Source: an uncultured Polaribacter sp.
GTDB taxonomy: Bacteria; Bacteroidota; Bacteroidia; Flavobacteriales; Flavobacteriaceae
DNA length: 64,000 bases
Direction of reading: 5' to 3'
NCBI RefSeq assembly: GCF_947496195.1
Contig: NZ_CANMBY010000001.1
Span: forward strand, 434,001 to 498,000
The translations under genes were made by a program, and so were the position numbers. Positions 23,967 through 33,056 of this stretch are shown one piece after another. The notes below the pieces were generated by a model. The model was not told the origin of the DNA. It saw only the letters and a program-made list of their open reading frames with translations, and made no database searches. Within the stretch, counting starts at the first letter, position 1. Each line of letters starts with the position of its first letter.

Positions 23967-26900
23967 CTACATTTTATCAATTAATATTTTACTTTTAATG
24001 TCGTCAAATTCTATTTCAACTCCATTATTTAATTCATCAACAAAAACCAATTCTTTGGTTAATGTTTCGCTCATAATGTAGTCTTTATTATCATTAATAG
24101 AATCTTGTAAGTTGGCATAATTAAGCACAGTTAACTTAATTTTATCTGTTACTTCTAAACCAGTGTCTTTACGAGCATTCTGTATTCTATTTACTAACTC
24201 TCTAGCAATACCTTCTTTTCGTAAATCATCTGTTATGGTTACATCTAAAGCCACAGTTAAAGCACCTTCATTAGCTACTAACCAACCTTCTATATCTTTT
24301 GATGATATTTCTACATCTTCGAGAGACAAAGTAATATTTTTTTCATTAACGTTAATAGAAATGTTTTTATCTTTTTCTATTTTGTTAATATCTTCTTGTG
24401 TAAACTTACCAACTTCTGCTGCAATAAAACGCATGTCTTTCCCAAATTTTGGTCCTAAAACTTTAAAATTTGGTTTTATTTGTTTGATTAAGATGTCTGA
24501 AGCATCTTCCATCAATTGAATTTGCTTGATGTTTACTTCGTGCTTAATCAAATTTGAAACTGCTAAGATTTCTTCTTTTTGTTGCTGACCATCAACAGGA
24601 ATCATGATTTTTTGTAATGGCTGACGCACTTTAATCTTTTCTTTAGCTCTTAATGATAATACTAAAGATGAGATGGTTTGTGCACTTTCCATTTTACGCT
24701 CTAAACTCTTATCTACAAAGGCTTCATTAAATTTTGGAAATTCTGCCAAATGTACACTTTCTGAGCTTTCTTTTTGAGTGACCGCATTTAAATCTTGGTA
24801 TAATCGATCCATAAAAAATGGTGCAATTGGTGCTCCAAGCTTAGCAATAATAGTCATACAAGTATAAAGTGTTTGGTAAGCAGATATTTTATCTTTTTGA
24901 TAATCTCCTTTCCAAAAACGTCTTCTACTTAAACGAACATACCAGTTACTTAAATATTCTTGCGTAAAATCTGATATAGCTCTAGCTGCTCTTGTTGGCT
25001 CATATTCTGCATAGAATTTATCAACTTTATTGATTAATGTGTGAAGTTCAGATAAAATCCATCTGTCTAATTCTGGTCTTTCATTTAAAGGAATATCATC
25101 TTCTACGTAAGAAAAACCATCAATATTAGTATATAAACTAAAGAATGAATATGTATTGTATAATGTGCCAAAAAACTTACGTTTTACTTCTTCAATCCCT
25201 TCTAAATCAAACTTTAAATTATCCCAAGGATTTGCATTAGAAATCATATACCATCTTGTAGCATCTGCTCCATAAGTAGATAATGTTGTAAATGGATCTA
25301 CTGCATTCCCTAGACGTTTAGACATTTTTTGTCCGTTTTTGTCTAAAACTAAACCGTTTGAAACAACATTTTTATAGGCAACAGAATCAAAAACCATTGT
25401 TCCTATAGCATGTAAAGTATAAAACCAACCACGTGTTTGATCTACTCCTTCTGCAATAAAATCTGCTGGAAATGATTTATTCTCATCAATTTTTGCTTTA
25501 TTTTCAAAAGGATAATGCCACTGAGCATAAGGCATAGAACCAGAATCGAACCAAACATCTATTAAATCTGACTCACGTTTCATAGGTTGCCCAGTTGAAG
25601 AAACTAATATAATTTCATCAACGATATTTTTATGTAAATCTATTTTTGCGTAGTTTTCATCTGAGTTATTACCAATTTCAAAATCAGCAAAAATATCAGC
25701 TTTTAAAACTCCAGCTTCTACAGCTTTAGCCATTTCATTTTTAAGCTCTTCTACAGAACCAATGCAAATTTCTTCTTTACCATCTTCTGTTCTCCAAATT
25801 GGTAATGGAATTCCCCAATAACGTGAACGTGATAAATTCCAATCGTTTGCATTTGCTAACCAATTTCCAAAACGACCAGTTCCTGTAGATTCTGGTTTCC
25901 AATTAATGGTTTTGTTTAGCTCATACATTTTATCTTTAACATCAGTTACTTTAATAAACCAAGAATCTAATGGATAGTATAATATTGGTTTATCTGTTCT
26001 CCAACAATTTGGGTAACTGTGCTTGTATTTTTCTACTTTAAATGCTTTGTTTTCGTTTTTTAATTTTAACCCTAAACGTTCGTCAACAGATAAATACTGT
26101 TTTTGATTTTTTAAAACATCTTTTAGTTTTTCTTGCTGAACTTTTAGTTCTTCTTCAAGTTCATCATCCTTTAAATATTCAGCTTTTACATACTCACCTG
26201 CAAAACCATAAATAGCATCACTAACTTCTGGTCTAAAACGACCTTGCAAATCTACTAATGGCACTAAATTATCATTTGCATCTTTAACCAACATTGGGGG
26301 AATTTCAGGCGAAGCTTGTTTAGCTACTAAAGCATCATCTGCTCCAAAAGTTGGTGCTGTATGCACAATACCTGTTCCATCTTCTGTGGTTACAAAATCT
26401 CCAGCTATTACTCTAAAAGCATCTTGTGGATTTTCATTTGGCAATGCATAATCCATTAATTGTTCGTATTTGATACCTACTAAATCTGAACCTTTACATT
26501 CGTCACAAATGAAAAACGGAATATTTTTATCACCTTGTTTATATCCTTTTAAAACTTCTAAATCTTCAGTTTTCTTGTATTTTCCAGAGAATTGTTTACC
26601 TACTAAGTTCTTAGCTAAAATAACGTGAACTGGCTCAAATGTATATTGGTTGTAGCTTGCTACAACAACATAATCAATTTTTGGACCAACTGTTAATGCA
26701 GTATTACTTGGTAATGTCCAAGGAGTAGTTGTCCAAGCAATAAAATTTAAATGATCAAACTTTTTTAAGAATTCTGGTAATGAACTTTCTATTGCTTTAA
26801 ACTGTGCAACAACTGTAGTATCTGTTACATCTTGGTAAGTGCCTGGTTGATTTAATTCGTGAGAACTTAAACCTGTACCTGCTTTTGGTGAATAAGGCTG

Positions 26901-27440
26901 AATTGTATAGCCTTTATAAATTAACTCTTTGTTGTAAATCTGTTTTAATAACCACCAAACAGACTCCATATATTTTGGTTCATAGGTAATGTATGGATCA
27001 TCCATATCTACCCAATAACCCATTTTTTGAGTTAAATCGTTCCAAATATCTGTGTAACGCATTACAGCTTTTCTACAAGCTGCATTGTATTCTTCAACAG
27101 AAATTTTAACTCCAATATCTTCTTTTGTAATGCCTAATTCTTTCTCAACACCCAATTCTATTGGCAAACCATGAGTATCCCATCCAGCTTTTCGCTTTAC
27201 TTGGTATCCTTTCATAGTTTTGTAACGTGGAAAAATATCTTTAATAGCTCTGGCTAAAACATGGTGTACACCTGGTAAACCATTTGCAGATGGTGGGCCT
27301 TCGAAAAACACAAATGGTTTTGCACCTTCTCTTGAAGTAACACTCTTTTCAAATATGTCATTTTCTTGCCAATAATTAAGAATTTCTTCTGCTACTTTTG
27401 GTAAGTCAAGTCCTTTATATTCAGGAAATTTCGCTTTCAT
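23967..27440 (-). CDS. ileS: Isoleucyl-tRNA synthetase
   Basis: 1157 residues, the long IleS type. It charges tRNA-Ile and edits mischarged valine. The HIGH motif appears as GVHH at 57-60 after PPSANGLP, and KMSKR appears as GQKMSKRLGNAV near 695. The CP1 editing domain (about 200-420) contains TPWTLPSNTAL. The anticodon-binding region follows, with an extended C-terminal part (DUF5915-like). I see no zinc-binding Cys cluster at the end, in keeping with the long eukaryal-like class. The DksA-like gene follows after 4 bases. Confidence 0.97.
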   Translation of the reverse strand: MKAKFPEYKGLDLPKVAEEILNYWQENDIFEKSVTSREGAKPFVFFEGPPSANGLPGVHHVLARAIKDIFPRYKTMKGYQVKRKAGWDTHGLPIELGVEKELGITKEDIGVKISVEEYNAACRKAVMRYTDIWNDLTQKMGYWVDMDDPYITYEPKYMESVWWLLKQIYNKELIYKGYTIQPYSPKAGTGLSSHELNQPGTYQDVTDTTVVAQFKAIESSLPEFLKKFDHLNFIAWTTTPWTLPSNTALTVGPKIDYVVVASYNQYTFEPVHVILAKNLVGKQFSGKYKKTEDLEVLKGYKQGDKNIPFFICDECKGSDLVGIKYEQLMDYALPNENPQDAFRVIAGDFVTTEDGTGIVHTAPTFGADDALVAKQASPEIPPMLVKDANDNLVPLVDLQGRFRPEVSDAIYGFAGEYVKAEYLKDDELEEELKVQQEKLKDVLKNQKQYLSVDERLGLKLKNENKAFKVEKYKHSYPNCWRTDKPILYYPLDSWFIKVTDVKDKMYELNKTINWKPESTGTGRFGNWLANANDWNLSRSRYWGIPLPIWRTEDGKEEICIGSVEELKNEMAKAVEAGVLKADIFADFEIGNNSDENYAKIDLHKNIVDEIILVSSTGQPMKRESDLIDVWFDSGSMPYAQWHYPFENKAKIDENKSFPADFIAEGVDQTRGWFYTLHAIGTMVFDSVAYKNVVSNGLVLDKNGQKMSKRLGNAVDPFTTLSTYGADATRWYMISNANPWDNLKFDLEGIEEVKRKFFGTLYNTYSFFSLYTNIDGFSYVEDDIPLNERPELDRWILSELHTLINKVDKFYAEYEPTRAARAISDFTQEYLSNWYVRLSRRRFWKGDYQKDKISAYQTLYTCMTIIAKLGAPIAPFFMDRLYQDLNAVTQKESSESVHLAEFPKFNEAFVDKSLERKMESAQTISSLVLSLRAKEKIKVRQPLQKIMIPVDGQQQKEEILAVSNLIKHEVNIKQIQLMEDASDILIKQIKPNFKVLGPKFGKDMRFIAAEVGKFTQEDINKIEKDKNISINVNEKNITLSLEDVEISSKDIEGWLVANEGALTVALDVTITDDLRKEGIARELVNRIQNARKDTGLEVTDKIKLTVLNYANLQDSINDNKDYIMSETLTKELVFVDELNNGVEIEFDDIKSKILIDKM

Positions 27441-27494
27441 TCTCTCACTTTTCTGATAAGATTGCGAAATTAAGAATTTTAAACGAAAAGAGTT

Positions 27495-28724
27495 TTAAAA
27501 TTTTTCGTTTTTCAAGAAATATATAAACTTTACATAACTGTATTGTAAAGCTCTTAAAAACACCTTATTATATTTAAAGTTGAATAGGCTATCAATCATA
27601 TCATCTATTGAGAAATTTTTACGGAAAAAACGAATTCTATTCTCAATTTGAGTATCTGAATATTTACTATACATTCTTGCAGCAGAATACTCACTTAATT
27701 TCCATTTTTTTGACTTTTGTCTTAGCCAAACTTTTCGATATTCTTTAAAGTTTTCTTTACCAGTTTCAAGATAATCTTGTATGTATTTTGCTGCTAAAGT
27801 TCCACTTTGCATAGCATATCTTATCCCTTCTCCTCCTCTAGGATTTATGGCAGAAATAACATCACCAACTCCAACTACTTTATCTTTATAAAATGTATCT
27901 TTTAATCCTTTGCTATATCTAATAATACCTCCGTGTTTATCAATAATTTTATACTCTTTAGCTTGCAAATAATCAGCAATTATTTTTTCCGTAATACTTC
28001 TTGTAGTTTTATCTGTTTTATCTTGATCTAAGGATTTTAAATGTGTTTTACCAGCACCAACTTTTAATATTCTATTTTCCATAGGAAAAATCCAAGAATA
28101 CCCTTTTATTGCCCATTTATGACCTAGAAAAAAAAGTAGCTTATCTTTATATTTATCATATATTTCTTGTGACACTTCAATCTCATATTCTGTTCCACTA
28201 CCTAAAATCATTTCTGGTTGTTGTTCATTAGCATCAAACATTACCTTTCTTAAGGGACCAGTTGCATCAACTACAATTTTTGATTTTACTTTTCTTATTT
28301 CTTTGGTTGATGAATTTTGTAAAGTTATTTCTACATGATTATCAATACCTTTTTTGCTAAGGTATTTATAACCCATTAAAACTACACCTCCGTTTTTTAG
28401 GGTTTCTTCAGCTAAAAACTCTCGCAATTTTTGGAAATTTAAAACAACGCCTTTTTTAACTTCTCCTGCCCAAATATGAACATCTTTGGTGCATTGTATC
28501 ACAAGATCTTTCCAATAAGCACCAACTACAGATTCTGGCAACTTAAATTCCTCTAAAGGTGCTAAAGTCATACCTGCACTAGAAAAATTATTCAATTTAA
28601 AAGAAGCGTACTTTTCTACTAGTAGTACTTTAATCCCTTTTTTAGATAATTCTCTTGCAGTTTGTCCACCTGCAGGACCACCTCCAATTACTATTACATC
28701 ATACTCTTCCACAAAAATTGGCAT
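27495..28724 (-). CDS. FAD-dependent geranylgeranyl-reductase-family oxidoreductase
   Basis: 409 residues. The N-terminal Rossmann motif VIVIGGGPAGGQTARELS (about 10-27) binds FAD. The second FAD motif is GVGDVISAINPRGGEGI near 283-299. The family reduces isoprenoid double bonds or acts as flavin monooxygenase; the precise substrate cannot be told. The start overlaps the stop of the J-domain gene by one base (TAATG). Confidence 0.85.
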   Translation of the reverse strand: MPIFVEEYDVIVIGGGPAGGQTARELSKKGIKVLLVEKYASFKLNNFSSAGMTLAPLEEFKLPESVVGAYWKDLVIQCTKDVHIWAGEVKKGVVLNFQKLREFLAEETLKNGGVVLMGYKYLSKKGIDNHVEITLQNSSTKEIRKVKSKIVVDATGPLRKVMFDANEQQPEMILGSGTEYEIEVSQEIYDKYKDKLLFFLGHKWAIKGYSWIFPMENRILKVGAGKTHLKSLDQDKTDKTTRSITEKIIADYLQAKEYKIIDKHGGIIRYSKGLKDTFYKDKVVGVGDVISAINPRGGEGIRYAMQSGTLAAKYIQDYLETGKENFKEYRKVWLRQKSKKWKLSEYSAARMYSKYSDTQIENRIRFFRKNFSIDDMIDSLFNFKYNKVFLRALQYSYVKFIYFLKNEKF

Positions 28725-29482
28725 TACATTCCTCTTTCATTCTTAATTTTTTCATAAGCATTCTGTATGCTCTGAAACTTTTCATTTGCTCCTTTTAAAT
28801 GCTCTTCACCTAAGTCTCTTAATTTATCTGGATGGTATTTTTTAACCATTTTTCTGTAAGCTGTTTTAACCTCATCATTAGAAGCAGATTTGGTAATTTC
28901 TAAGATTTTATAAGCGTTATCAGAAGCATCGTAGAACATCGCTTTTATAGATTCATAATCATATTGATTAATATATAAATAACCAGCAATCTTTTTAATT
29001 TCATCTACTTCTTTTTGAGTTACAAAGTCATCTGCTTTTGCAATACCAAATAAAAAATGAATTAATTGAAGACGAGAAGCATGTGACATATGTTCTCTAA
29101 TTTGAATACAAACTTGACGTGCAGAAATATCTTTTTTTACAATTCCTTTAAATAGCTTAAATGCATTGTTAGCTCTTTGTTTGCCATACATACTTAAGAA
29201 TTGAGATCTTACATAATCTAATTCTCTTTGGTCAATTTTTCCATCGGATTTAATGACAATAGATGCCAAAACCAAAAGACTCATTTCAAAATCACCAGAT
29301 TGTGTGTTAATAGAACCTCTTTTAGATTCTACTCTTCTTTGATAACTCCTCTTTTCTTTAGTAAGGTCTTCTACATTAAATTCGTCAACAAAACTACCAA
29401 TTGCAAAACCAATTGCAGCTCCTATTGGTCCACCTAAAGTAAATCCTAATCCAGCTCCTAACCATTTTGAAAAACTACTCAT
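28724..29482 (-). CDS. DjlA-like TerB/J-domain co-chaperone
   Basis: 252 residues. The N-terminus is a Gly-rich hydrophobic segment (about 10-30, LGAGLGFTLGGPIGAAIG) suited to membrane insertion. Residues about 62-175 are a TerB-like helical domain. The C-terminal J domain (about 187-249) has the HPD motif in KKYHPDKLRDLG, which stimulates DnaK. The order membrane segment, TerB, J domain is that of DjlA. A candidate -7 element (TATCTTTG) lies at 29499-29506, so the leader is short. Confidence 0.9.
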   Translation of the reverse strand: MSSFSKWLGAGLGFTLGGPIGAAIGFAIGSFVDEFNVEDLTKEKRSYQRRVESKRGSINTQSGDFEMSLLVLASIVIKSDGKIDQRELDYVRSQFLSMYGKQRANNAFKLFKGIVKKDISARQVCIQIREHMSHASRLQLIHFLFGIAKADDFVTQKEVDEIKKIAGYLYINQYDYESIKAMFYDASDNAYKILEITKSASNDEVKTAYRKMVKKYHPDKLRDLGEEHLKGANEKFQSIQNAYEKIKNERGM

Positions 29483-29498
29483 ATAAAAATTTAAAGCT

Positions 29499-29506
29499 CA
29501 AAGATA
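29499..29506 (-). promoter_or_regulatory. -7 element of the djlA-like operon
   Basis: The minus strand reads TATCTTTG, an exact TAnnTTTG match 17 bases before the ATG. No -33 TTG is seen at the right distance. Confidence 0.45.
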
Positions 29507-29586
29507 AAGAATACTTGGTTTTTTTATTACTTTTTTTAGATATCAATTTTATTGATATATCTATTAGAATAAGTGTTCCTGGGTTT

Positions 29587-29617
29587 TTGAAGTATACTCT
29601 TTTTATAAGTATATTTG
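29587..29617 (+). promoter_or_regulatory. Promoter of the bacilliredoxin gene
   Basis: TTG (29587-29589), 20 bases, TATATTTG (29610-29617), both elements matching the Bacteroidota consensus. The leader would be about 15 bases. Confidence 0.75.
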
Positions 29618-29638
29618 TGGTCTAAAATTTAGATTATT

Positions 29639-30049
29639 ATGTATCCAGAAGAATTAGTAAAACCAATGCGTAATCAATTGATTGATGCAGGTTTTGAAGC
29701 ATTATATACAGCTGATGATGTAGAAAAAGCAATGGCAAAAGAAGGTACTACTTTAGTGATGGTAAATTCTGTTTGTGGCTGTGCAGCAGGTACTGCAAGA
29801 CCAGGAGCAATAGCTTCTTTAGGTGCAGATAAAACACCAGATCATTTAACAACAGTTTTTGCTGGTGTTGAAAAAGAATCTACTCAAAAAGCTAGAGAAT
29901 ATATGATTCCTTTTCCTCCATCATCTCCAGCTATTGCCTTATTTAAAGATGGTAATTTAGTACATATGTTAGAGCGTCATCATATAGAAGGTAGATCTGC
30001 TCAAATGATTGCACAAAATTTAGCAGCTGCTTACGAAGAGCACTGTTAA
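29639..30049 (+). CDS. BrxA/BrxB-family bacilliredoxin (YphP/DUF1094)
   Basis: 136 residues. The thioredoxin-like fold carries the hallmark CGC motif (C46-G-C48) in VNSVCGCAAGTARPGA. In Firmicutes these proteins remove bacillithiol from mixed disulfides on proteins. Whether this organism makes bacillithiol cannot be judged from the window, though many Bacteroidota have the family. It has its own promoter and terminator, so it is expressed as a single gene. Confidence 0.93.
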   Translation: MYPEELVKPMRNQLIDAGFEALYTADDVEKAMAKEGTTLVMVNSVCGCAAGTARPGAIASLGADKTPDHLTTVFAGVEKESTQKAREYMIPFPPSSPAIALFKDGNLVHMLERHHIEGRSAQMIAQNLAAAYEEHC

Positions 30050-30068
30050 TTAGTTAAAAAACACTATT

Positions 30069-30094
30069 AAAATCCACGTTAATTCGTGGGTTTT
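30069..30094 (+). terminator. Terminator after the bacilliredoxin gene
   Basis: Stem AAAATCCACG with CGTGGGTTTT (one G-U pair) and loop TTAATT, followed by a T-rich stretch. The next gene starts 13 bases later, so it is expressed by read-through or from an unseen promoter. Confidence 0.7.
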
Positions 30095-30106
30095 ATATTT
30101 TATATT

Positions 30107-30346
30107 ATGCCTATTATGATTTCTGACTATACTAAAGAGGAATTATTAAAGAAATTAAAAACTCAAAAAACATTATTTATTGCACAAACTGCTGTGATTT
30201 TATTAATGATTGTTTTAGCGGTTTTTTCTACAGCTTCAAATGGAGTTTCCTATCAAACATTTTTACCTTTATTTTTTATTCCAATGGCTGTTGTAATGTG
30301 GTTTGAAATGAAAAAAATAAAAAAAGAACTTGCTAAAAGAACTTAA
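30107..30346 (+). CDS. Small membrane protein, two segments, unknown function
   Basis: 79 residues from the ATG at 30107 (MPIMISDYTKEELLKKLK); the ATG at 30116 is equally possible. A GTG at 30086 lies inside the terminator stem and is rejected. A charged N-terminal helix is followed by two membrane segments (about 24-43 and 50-66) and a basic Lys-rich end. It is 2 bases from the HD hydrolase gene, so the two are co-translated. Confidence 0.75.
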   Translation: MPIMISDYTKEELLKKLKTQKTLFIAQTAVILLMIVLAVFSTASNGVSYQTFLPLFFIPMAVVMWFEMKKIKKELAKRT

Positions 30347-30348
30347 AA

Positions 30349-31008
30349 ATGAATCAGGAAAAAGTAATTAATAATACAATAGCGTTTGTAAAAGAAGAGT
30401 TAAAAGATGCTGAAGGAGGACATGATTGGTTTCATATAGAACGTGTGTTTAGAAATACTTTACTTATTTCTAGAGAAGAAAAAGTAGACGTATTTGTGGT
30501 TTCGTTAGCTGCTTTATTACATGATATAGCAGATGCTAAATTTCATAAAGGTGATGAATCTATTGGACCTAAAAAAGCTTCAGAATTTTTACATACTCAA
30601 AAAGTTGATAATGGTGTTATTGCACATGTAGTAAATATCATTACACATATGTCATTTAAAAATGAATTATCGTCAGAAAAATCTCCTATAAATTCAAAAG
30701 AATTTCAAGTTGTACAAGATGCAGATAGATTAGATGCTATTGGTGCTATTGGTATTGCTCGTTGTTTTAATTATGGAGGTTTTAAAAATAGACCTTTATA
30801 CGACCCTGAGATAAGACCAAATTTAACAATGACTAAAGAGGAGTATAAAAAATCTGAAGCTCCAACAATTAATCATTTTTATGAAAAACTGTTGTTATTA
30901 AAAGATACTATGAATACTGAGGCTGCTAAAAAAATTGCAGAAGAAAGACATCAGTTTATGGAAACTTACTTAAATCAGTTTTATAAAGAATGGAATGGAA
31001 CTTTATAG
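30349..31008 (+). CDS. HD-domain phosphohydrolase
   Basis: 219 residues. The metal-binding motifs are H at HDWFHIERV (about 25-33), the HD pair in ALLHDIADAKF (about 57-67) and the last Asp in QDADRLDAIGAIGIAR (about 122-137). This layout, with the insert GGFKNRPLYDP, resembles the YedJ/YpgQ group of HD hydrolases that act on nucleotides. The gene ends one base from the convergent 57-residue gene. Confidence 0.88.
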   Translation: MNQEKVINNTIAFVKEELKDAEGGHDWFHIERVFRNTLLISREEKVDVFVVSLAALLHDIADAKFHKGDESIGPKKASEFLHTQKVDNGVIAHVVNIITHMSFKNELSSEKSPINSKEFQVVQDADRLDAIGAIGIARCFNYGGFKNRPLYDPEIRPNLTMTKEEYKKSEAPTINHFYEKLLLLKDTMNTEAAKKIAEERHQFMETYLNQFYKEWNGTL

Positions 31009-31009
31009 G

Positions 31010-31183
31010 CTAATTTTCTTTAGCTACTTCTAATGCTGTAATCTTATATTCTAAGATAGATAACTCTTCTCCACTTTCTATTATTTGTTCAACTGTTAAA
31101 TTTGAGCTTGTATTTATAAAATCTTTAATTTCTTTGCTTTTAAAAGTATAGTACTCTAAAGCTTTATCTATTTTCTTATCCAT
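31010..31183 (-). CDS. Small hypothetical protein (57 residues) coupled to the AraC gene
   Basis: The ATG at 31181-31183 is read to a TAG at 31010-31012. The product begins MDKKIDKALEYYTFKSKEIK and is acidic, mostly helical by eye and cytoplasmic. It starts 3 bases after the AraC gene's stop, which is strong support for a real co-translated gene. No family is recognised. It could be a small partner of the regulator, but only the position suggests this. Confidence 0.7.
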   Translation of the reverse strand: MDKKIDKALEYYTFKSKEIKDFINTSSNLTVEQIIESGEELSILEYKITALEVAKEN

Positions 31184-31186
31184 AGT

Positions 31187-32059
31187 TTATTGTATTAAAT
31201 CTTTCATTTCACTTCTGTAAATAGATGCATTTTTTCCTGTAAATTCTTTAAATAGTTTATTAAAGTGAGAAAAATTATTAAAACCACATTCAAAACTAAT
31301 ATCTGTAATACTCATTGTACTTTCAGCTAACAGCTTAGTAGCGTGAACAACTCTATATTCATTTACAATTTTTGTAAATGTTTTACCTGTCGTTTTTTTA
31401 AAATATCTACAAAAAGCTGGTACAGTCATACTTACTAAATCTGAAACTTCATCTAAACTAATATGCTCTTTAAAGTTATCATTTATATGCTTGTATACAA
31501 CTTCAATTTTATTACTATCTTGATGTGTAGCTTCAAAAGCAAAACCATCTGCATTTAATAATGTATAATCGTCTGTTGTTGCTAAATCGTTTAATATCTC
31601 TATAAAAGAAGTAATTCTTGATGCCCCTTCTAAATCTACTAGTGCTTCTATTTTGGCACCAATTCTTCTTTTAATATCTATATTAAAACGAATTCCTTTT
31701 TTAGCTCTTTCAAATAAAGCGTCTATAGCAGCCATTTCAGGAATTTTAAAAAATTCTTTGCCTAAGAATTCTGGTAAAAACTGAATTAATGTTTCTGATC
31801 CGTTTGTCGTTAAACGATCTAAATATCCCATGTGTGGTAAATTAGAACCTATTAACACTAATTGACTATTATTAAAATAGCTAATATGATTACCTATATG
31901 TCTTTTTCCTTTTCCCTTATTTACATATACCAACTCTATCTCTGGATGAAAATGCCAAAAAGGAGTTATTGTTTTTAGAAATTTTTCATGTTTTTTTACC
32001 AACAATGAACTTCCAAAGTTTGGAGTAATTTTTTCTAGAGTAGGTTTTTTCTGTATCAT
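31187..32059 (-). CDS. AraC-family transcriptional regulator with N-terminal cupin
   Basis: 290 residues from the ATG at 32057-32059 (MIQKKPTLEK); the GTG six codons upstream lies in the -7 region. The N-terminal part (about 25-105, HFHPEIELVYVNKGKGKRHIG, quoted as HFHPEIELVYV) is an AraC-type cupin sensor. The C-terminal double helix-turn-helix is at about 188-288, with the signature ISFECGFNNFSHFNKLFKEF. Sugars or other small molecules are typical signals. A CTTAACA-N4-CTTAACA repeat pair lies 80 bases upstream of its start. Confidence 0.9.
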   Translation of the reverse strand: MIQKKPTLEKITPNFGSSLLVKKHEKFLKTITPFWHFHPEIELVYVNKGKGKRHIGNHISYFNNSQLVLIGSNLPHMGYLDRLTTNGSETLIQFLPEFLGKEFFKIPEMAAIDALFERAKKGIRFNIDIKRRIGAKIEALVDLEGASRITSFIEILNDLATTDDYTLLNADGFAFEATHQDSNKIEVVYKHINDNFKEHISLDEVSDLVSMTVPAFCRYFKKTTGKTFTKIVNEYRVVHATKLLAESTMSITDISFECGFNNFSHFNKLFKEFTGKNASIYRSEMKDLIQ

Positions 32060-32138
32060 TTTACAAAAATACAACACTAAGAAGTGGAATTGTGTATATA
32101 ATTATCAATATTGTGTGCTATTTTAACTTTAATGAAGA

Positions 32139-32156
32139 TGTTAAGCAATTGTTAAG
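32139..32156 (-). promoter_or_regulatory. Candidate Pho-box-like repeat pair upstream of the AraC gene
   Basis: On the minus strand CTTAACA, ATTG, CTTAACA: two identical 7-base units with an 11-base period, 80 bases before the AraC ATG. It could also act on the divergent plus-strand gene, but the orientation matches the other sites only for the AraC gene. Confidence 0.55.
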
Positions 32157-32186
32157 TTAATTTAGCATACAAATTTACCAATTATG

Positions 32187-32220
32187 TTGTTTTCTACTAT
32201 GCATTTCACATATAACTTTG
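32187..32220 (+). promoter_or_regulatory. Promoter of the secreted-protein gene at 32386
   Basis: TTG (32187-32189), 23 bases, TAACTTTG (32213-32220). Transcription would start near 32226, giving a leader of about 160 bases. Confidence 0.6.
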
Positions 32221-32385
32221 CAGCATAAAATCAAAAATTTGATTAACAAAGAAAGTAATTTATTAAGATTTAAAAATTGAATTATTTGAAATCTCATAAG
32301 TAACTGAATTAATTGCAGTTCAATATGTTATAAAAGATTATTAAAAAGAAAAACAAAAATTTAAAATAACCCAAAAACAAAAAAA

Positions 32386-32979
32386 ATGAAAAATTTGATT
32401 AAAACTGTATTAATGATTGTCTTGGTGATGACAACATTTTTAAATTACGGAAACACAAAAAACAAATTTGAAAATTCATTTACTATCATAAGTAATACAA
32501 AATTAAAAGTAGTATTTAATGATGTAAAAAAAGGAGAAATTTTAACTGTTAAAGAAAAAAACGGTACTATATTATATTCAGAAAAAATTTCTACTGATGG
32601 TAAATTGATAAAAATTCTAGATTTATCTTCTTTGAAAAATGGTAATTACATTATTGAGTTAGAAAAAGATTTTCAAATTATTGTAAATCATGTTACCATA
32701 AAAAATAATAATGTTGTTTTTAATAAAAATAAGAAAGAAGTAATTTTTAAACCAGTTGTTAGAAACGAAAAAAACTTATTAATGGTTTCTAAAATTGCAT
32801 TTGATAAAGAACCTTTATTGCTTTCTATTTACTATAAAGGAGAAATTATATTCTCTGAAACAATTGAAAATAAAGAGATTATTAACAGAGCTTATAGATT
32901 AGAACAAGAATTAGATGGACCTTATAAGGTTGTACTTTACAATAACAATAGAAGTTACACTCATAATTTCAATTATTAA
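32386..32979 (+). CDS. Secreted beta-rich protein, unknown function
   Basis: 197 residues with a signal peptide (about 1-23, MKNLIKTVLMIVLVMTTFLN). The mature part appears to have two similar beta-sandwich halves: KLKVVFNDVKKGEILTVKEK followed by SLKNGNYIIELEKD, and LLLSIYYKGEIIFSET followed by ELDGPYKVVLYN. The pattern G-x-Y-x-(I/V)-x-L at the end of each half recalls the DUF3244-type and T9SS-sorting beta-sandwich folds, but it has no sorting signal. The long leader suggests post-transcriptional control. Confidence 0.75.
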   Translation: MKNLIKTVLMIVLVMTTFLNYGNTKNKFENSFTIISNTKLKVVFNDVKKGEILTVKEKNGTILYSEKISTDGKLIKILDLSSLKNGNYIIELEKDFQIIVNHVTIKNNNVVFNKNKKEVIFKPVVRNEKNLLMVSKIAFDKEPLLLSIYYKGEIIFSETIENKEIINRAYRLEQELDGPYKVVLYNNNRSYTHNFNY

Positions 32980-33026
32980 GAAAGCTATAGTGTAAATATT
33001 TTAAATGTTAATTTGTTAATTTGATT

Positions 33027-33056
33027 AAAAACGAGCCTTTTAAGGCTCGTTTTTTT
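33027..33056. terminator. Bidirectional terminator
   Basis: The stem ACGAGCCT (33031-33038) pairs with AGGCTCGT (33043-33050), with a T-run on the right and A-run on the left. The T-run overlaps the stop codon of the crotonase gene. Confidence 0.85.

Larger units (their letters stand above)
32060..32385. other. Divergent intergenic region with several candidate control sites
   Basis: 326 bases without a gene. It holds a -7-like element for the AraC gene (TATTTTTG, minus, 32064-32071, which would make a near-leaderless mRNA), the repeat pair at 32139-32156 and a plus-strand promoter at 32187-32220. The remaining 165 bases (32221-32385) are an AT-rich leader of the plus-strand gene in which I see no clear hairpin or ORF. 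Confidence 0.6.

Noticed and set aside
24163-24519. Open frame of 118 residues on the plus strand within ileS
   Set aside because: It is antisense to a conserved gene, has no promoter or family resemblance, and arises from the AT-rich codon use.
30086-30106. GTG start for the 79-residue membrane protein
   Set aside because: It lies inside the stem of the bacilliredoxin terminator.
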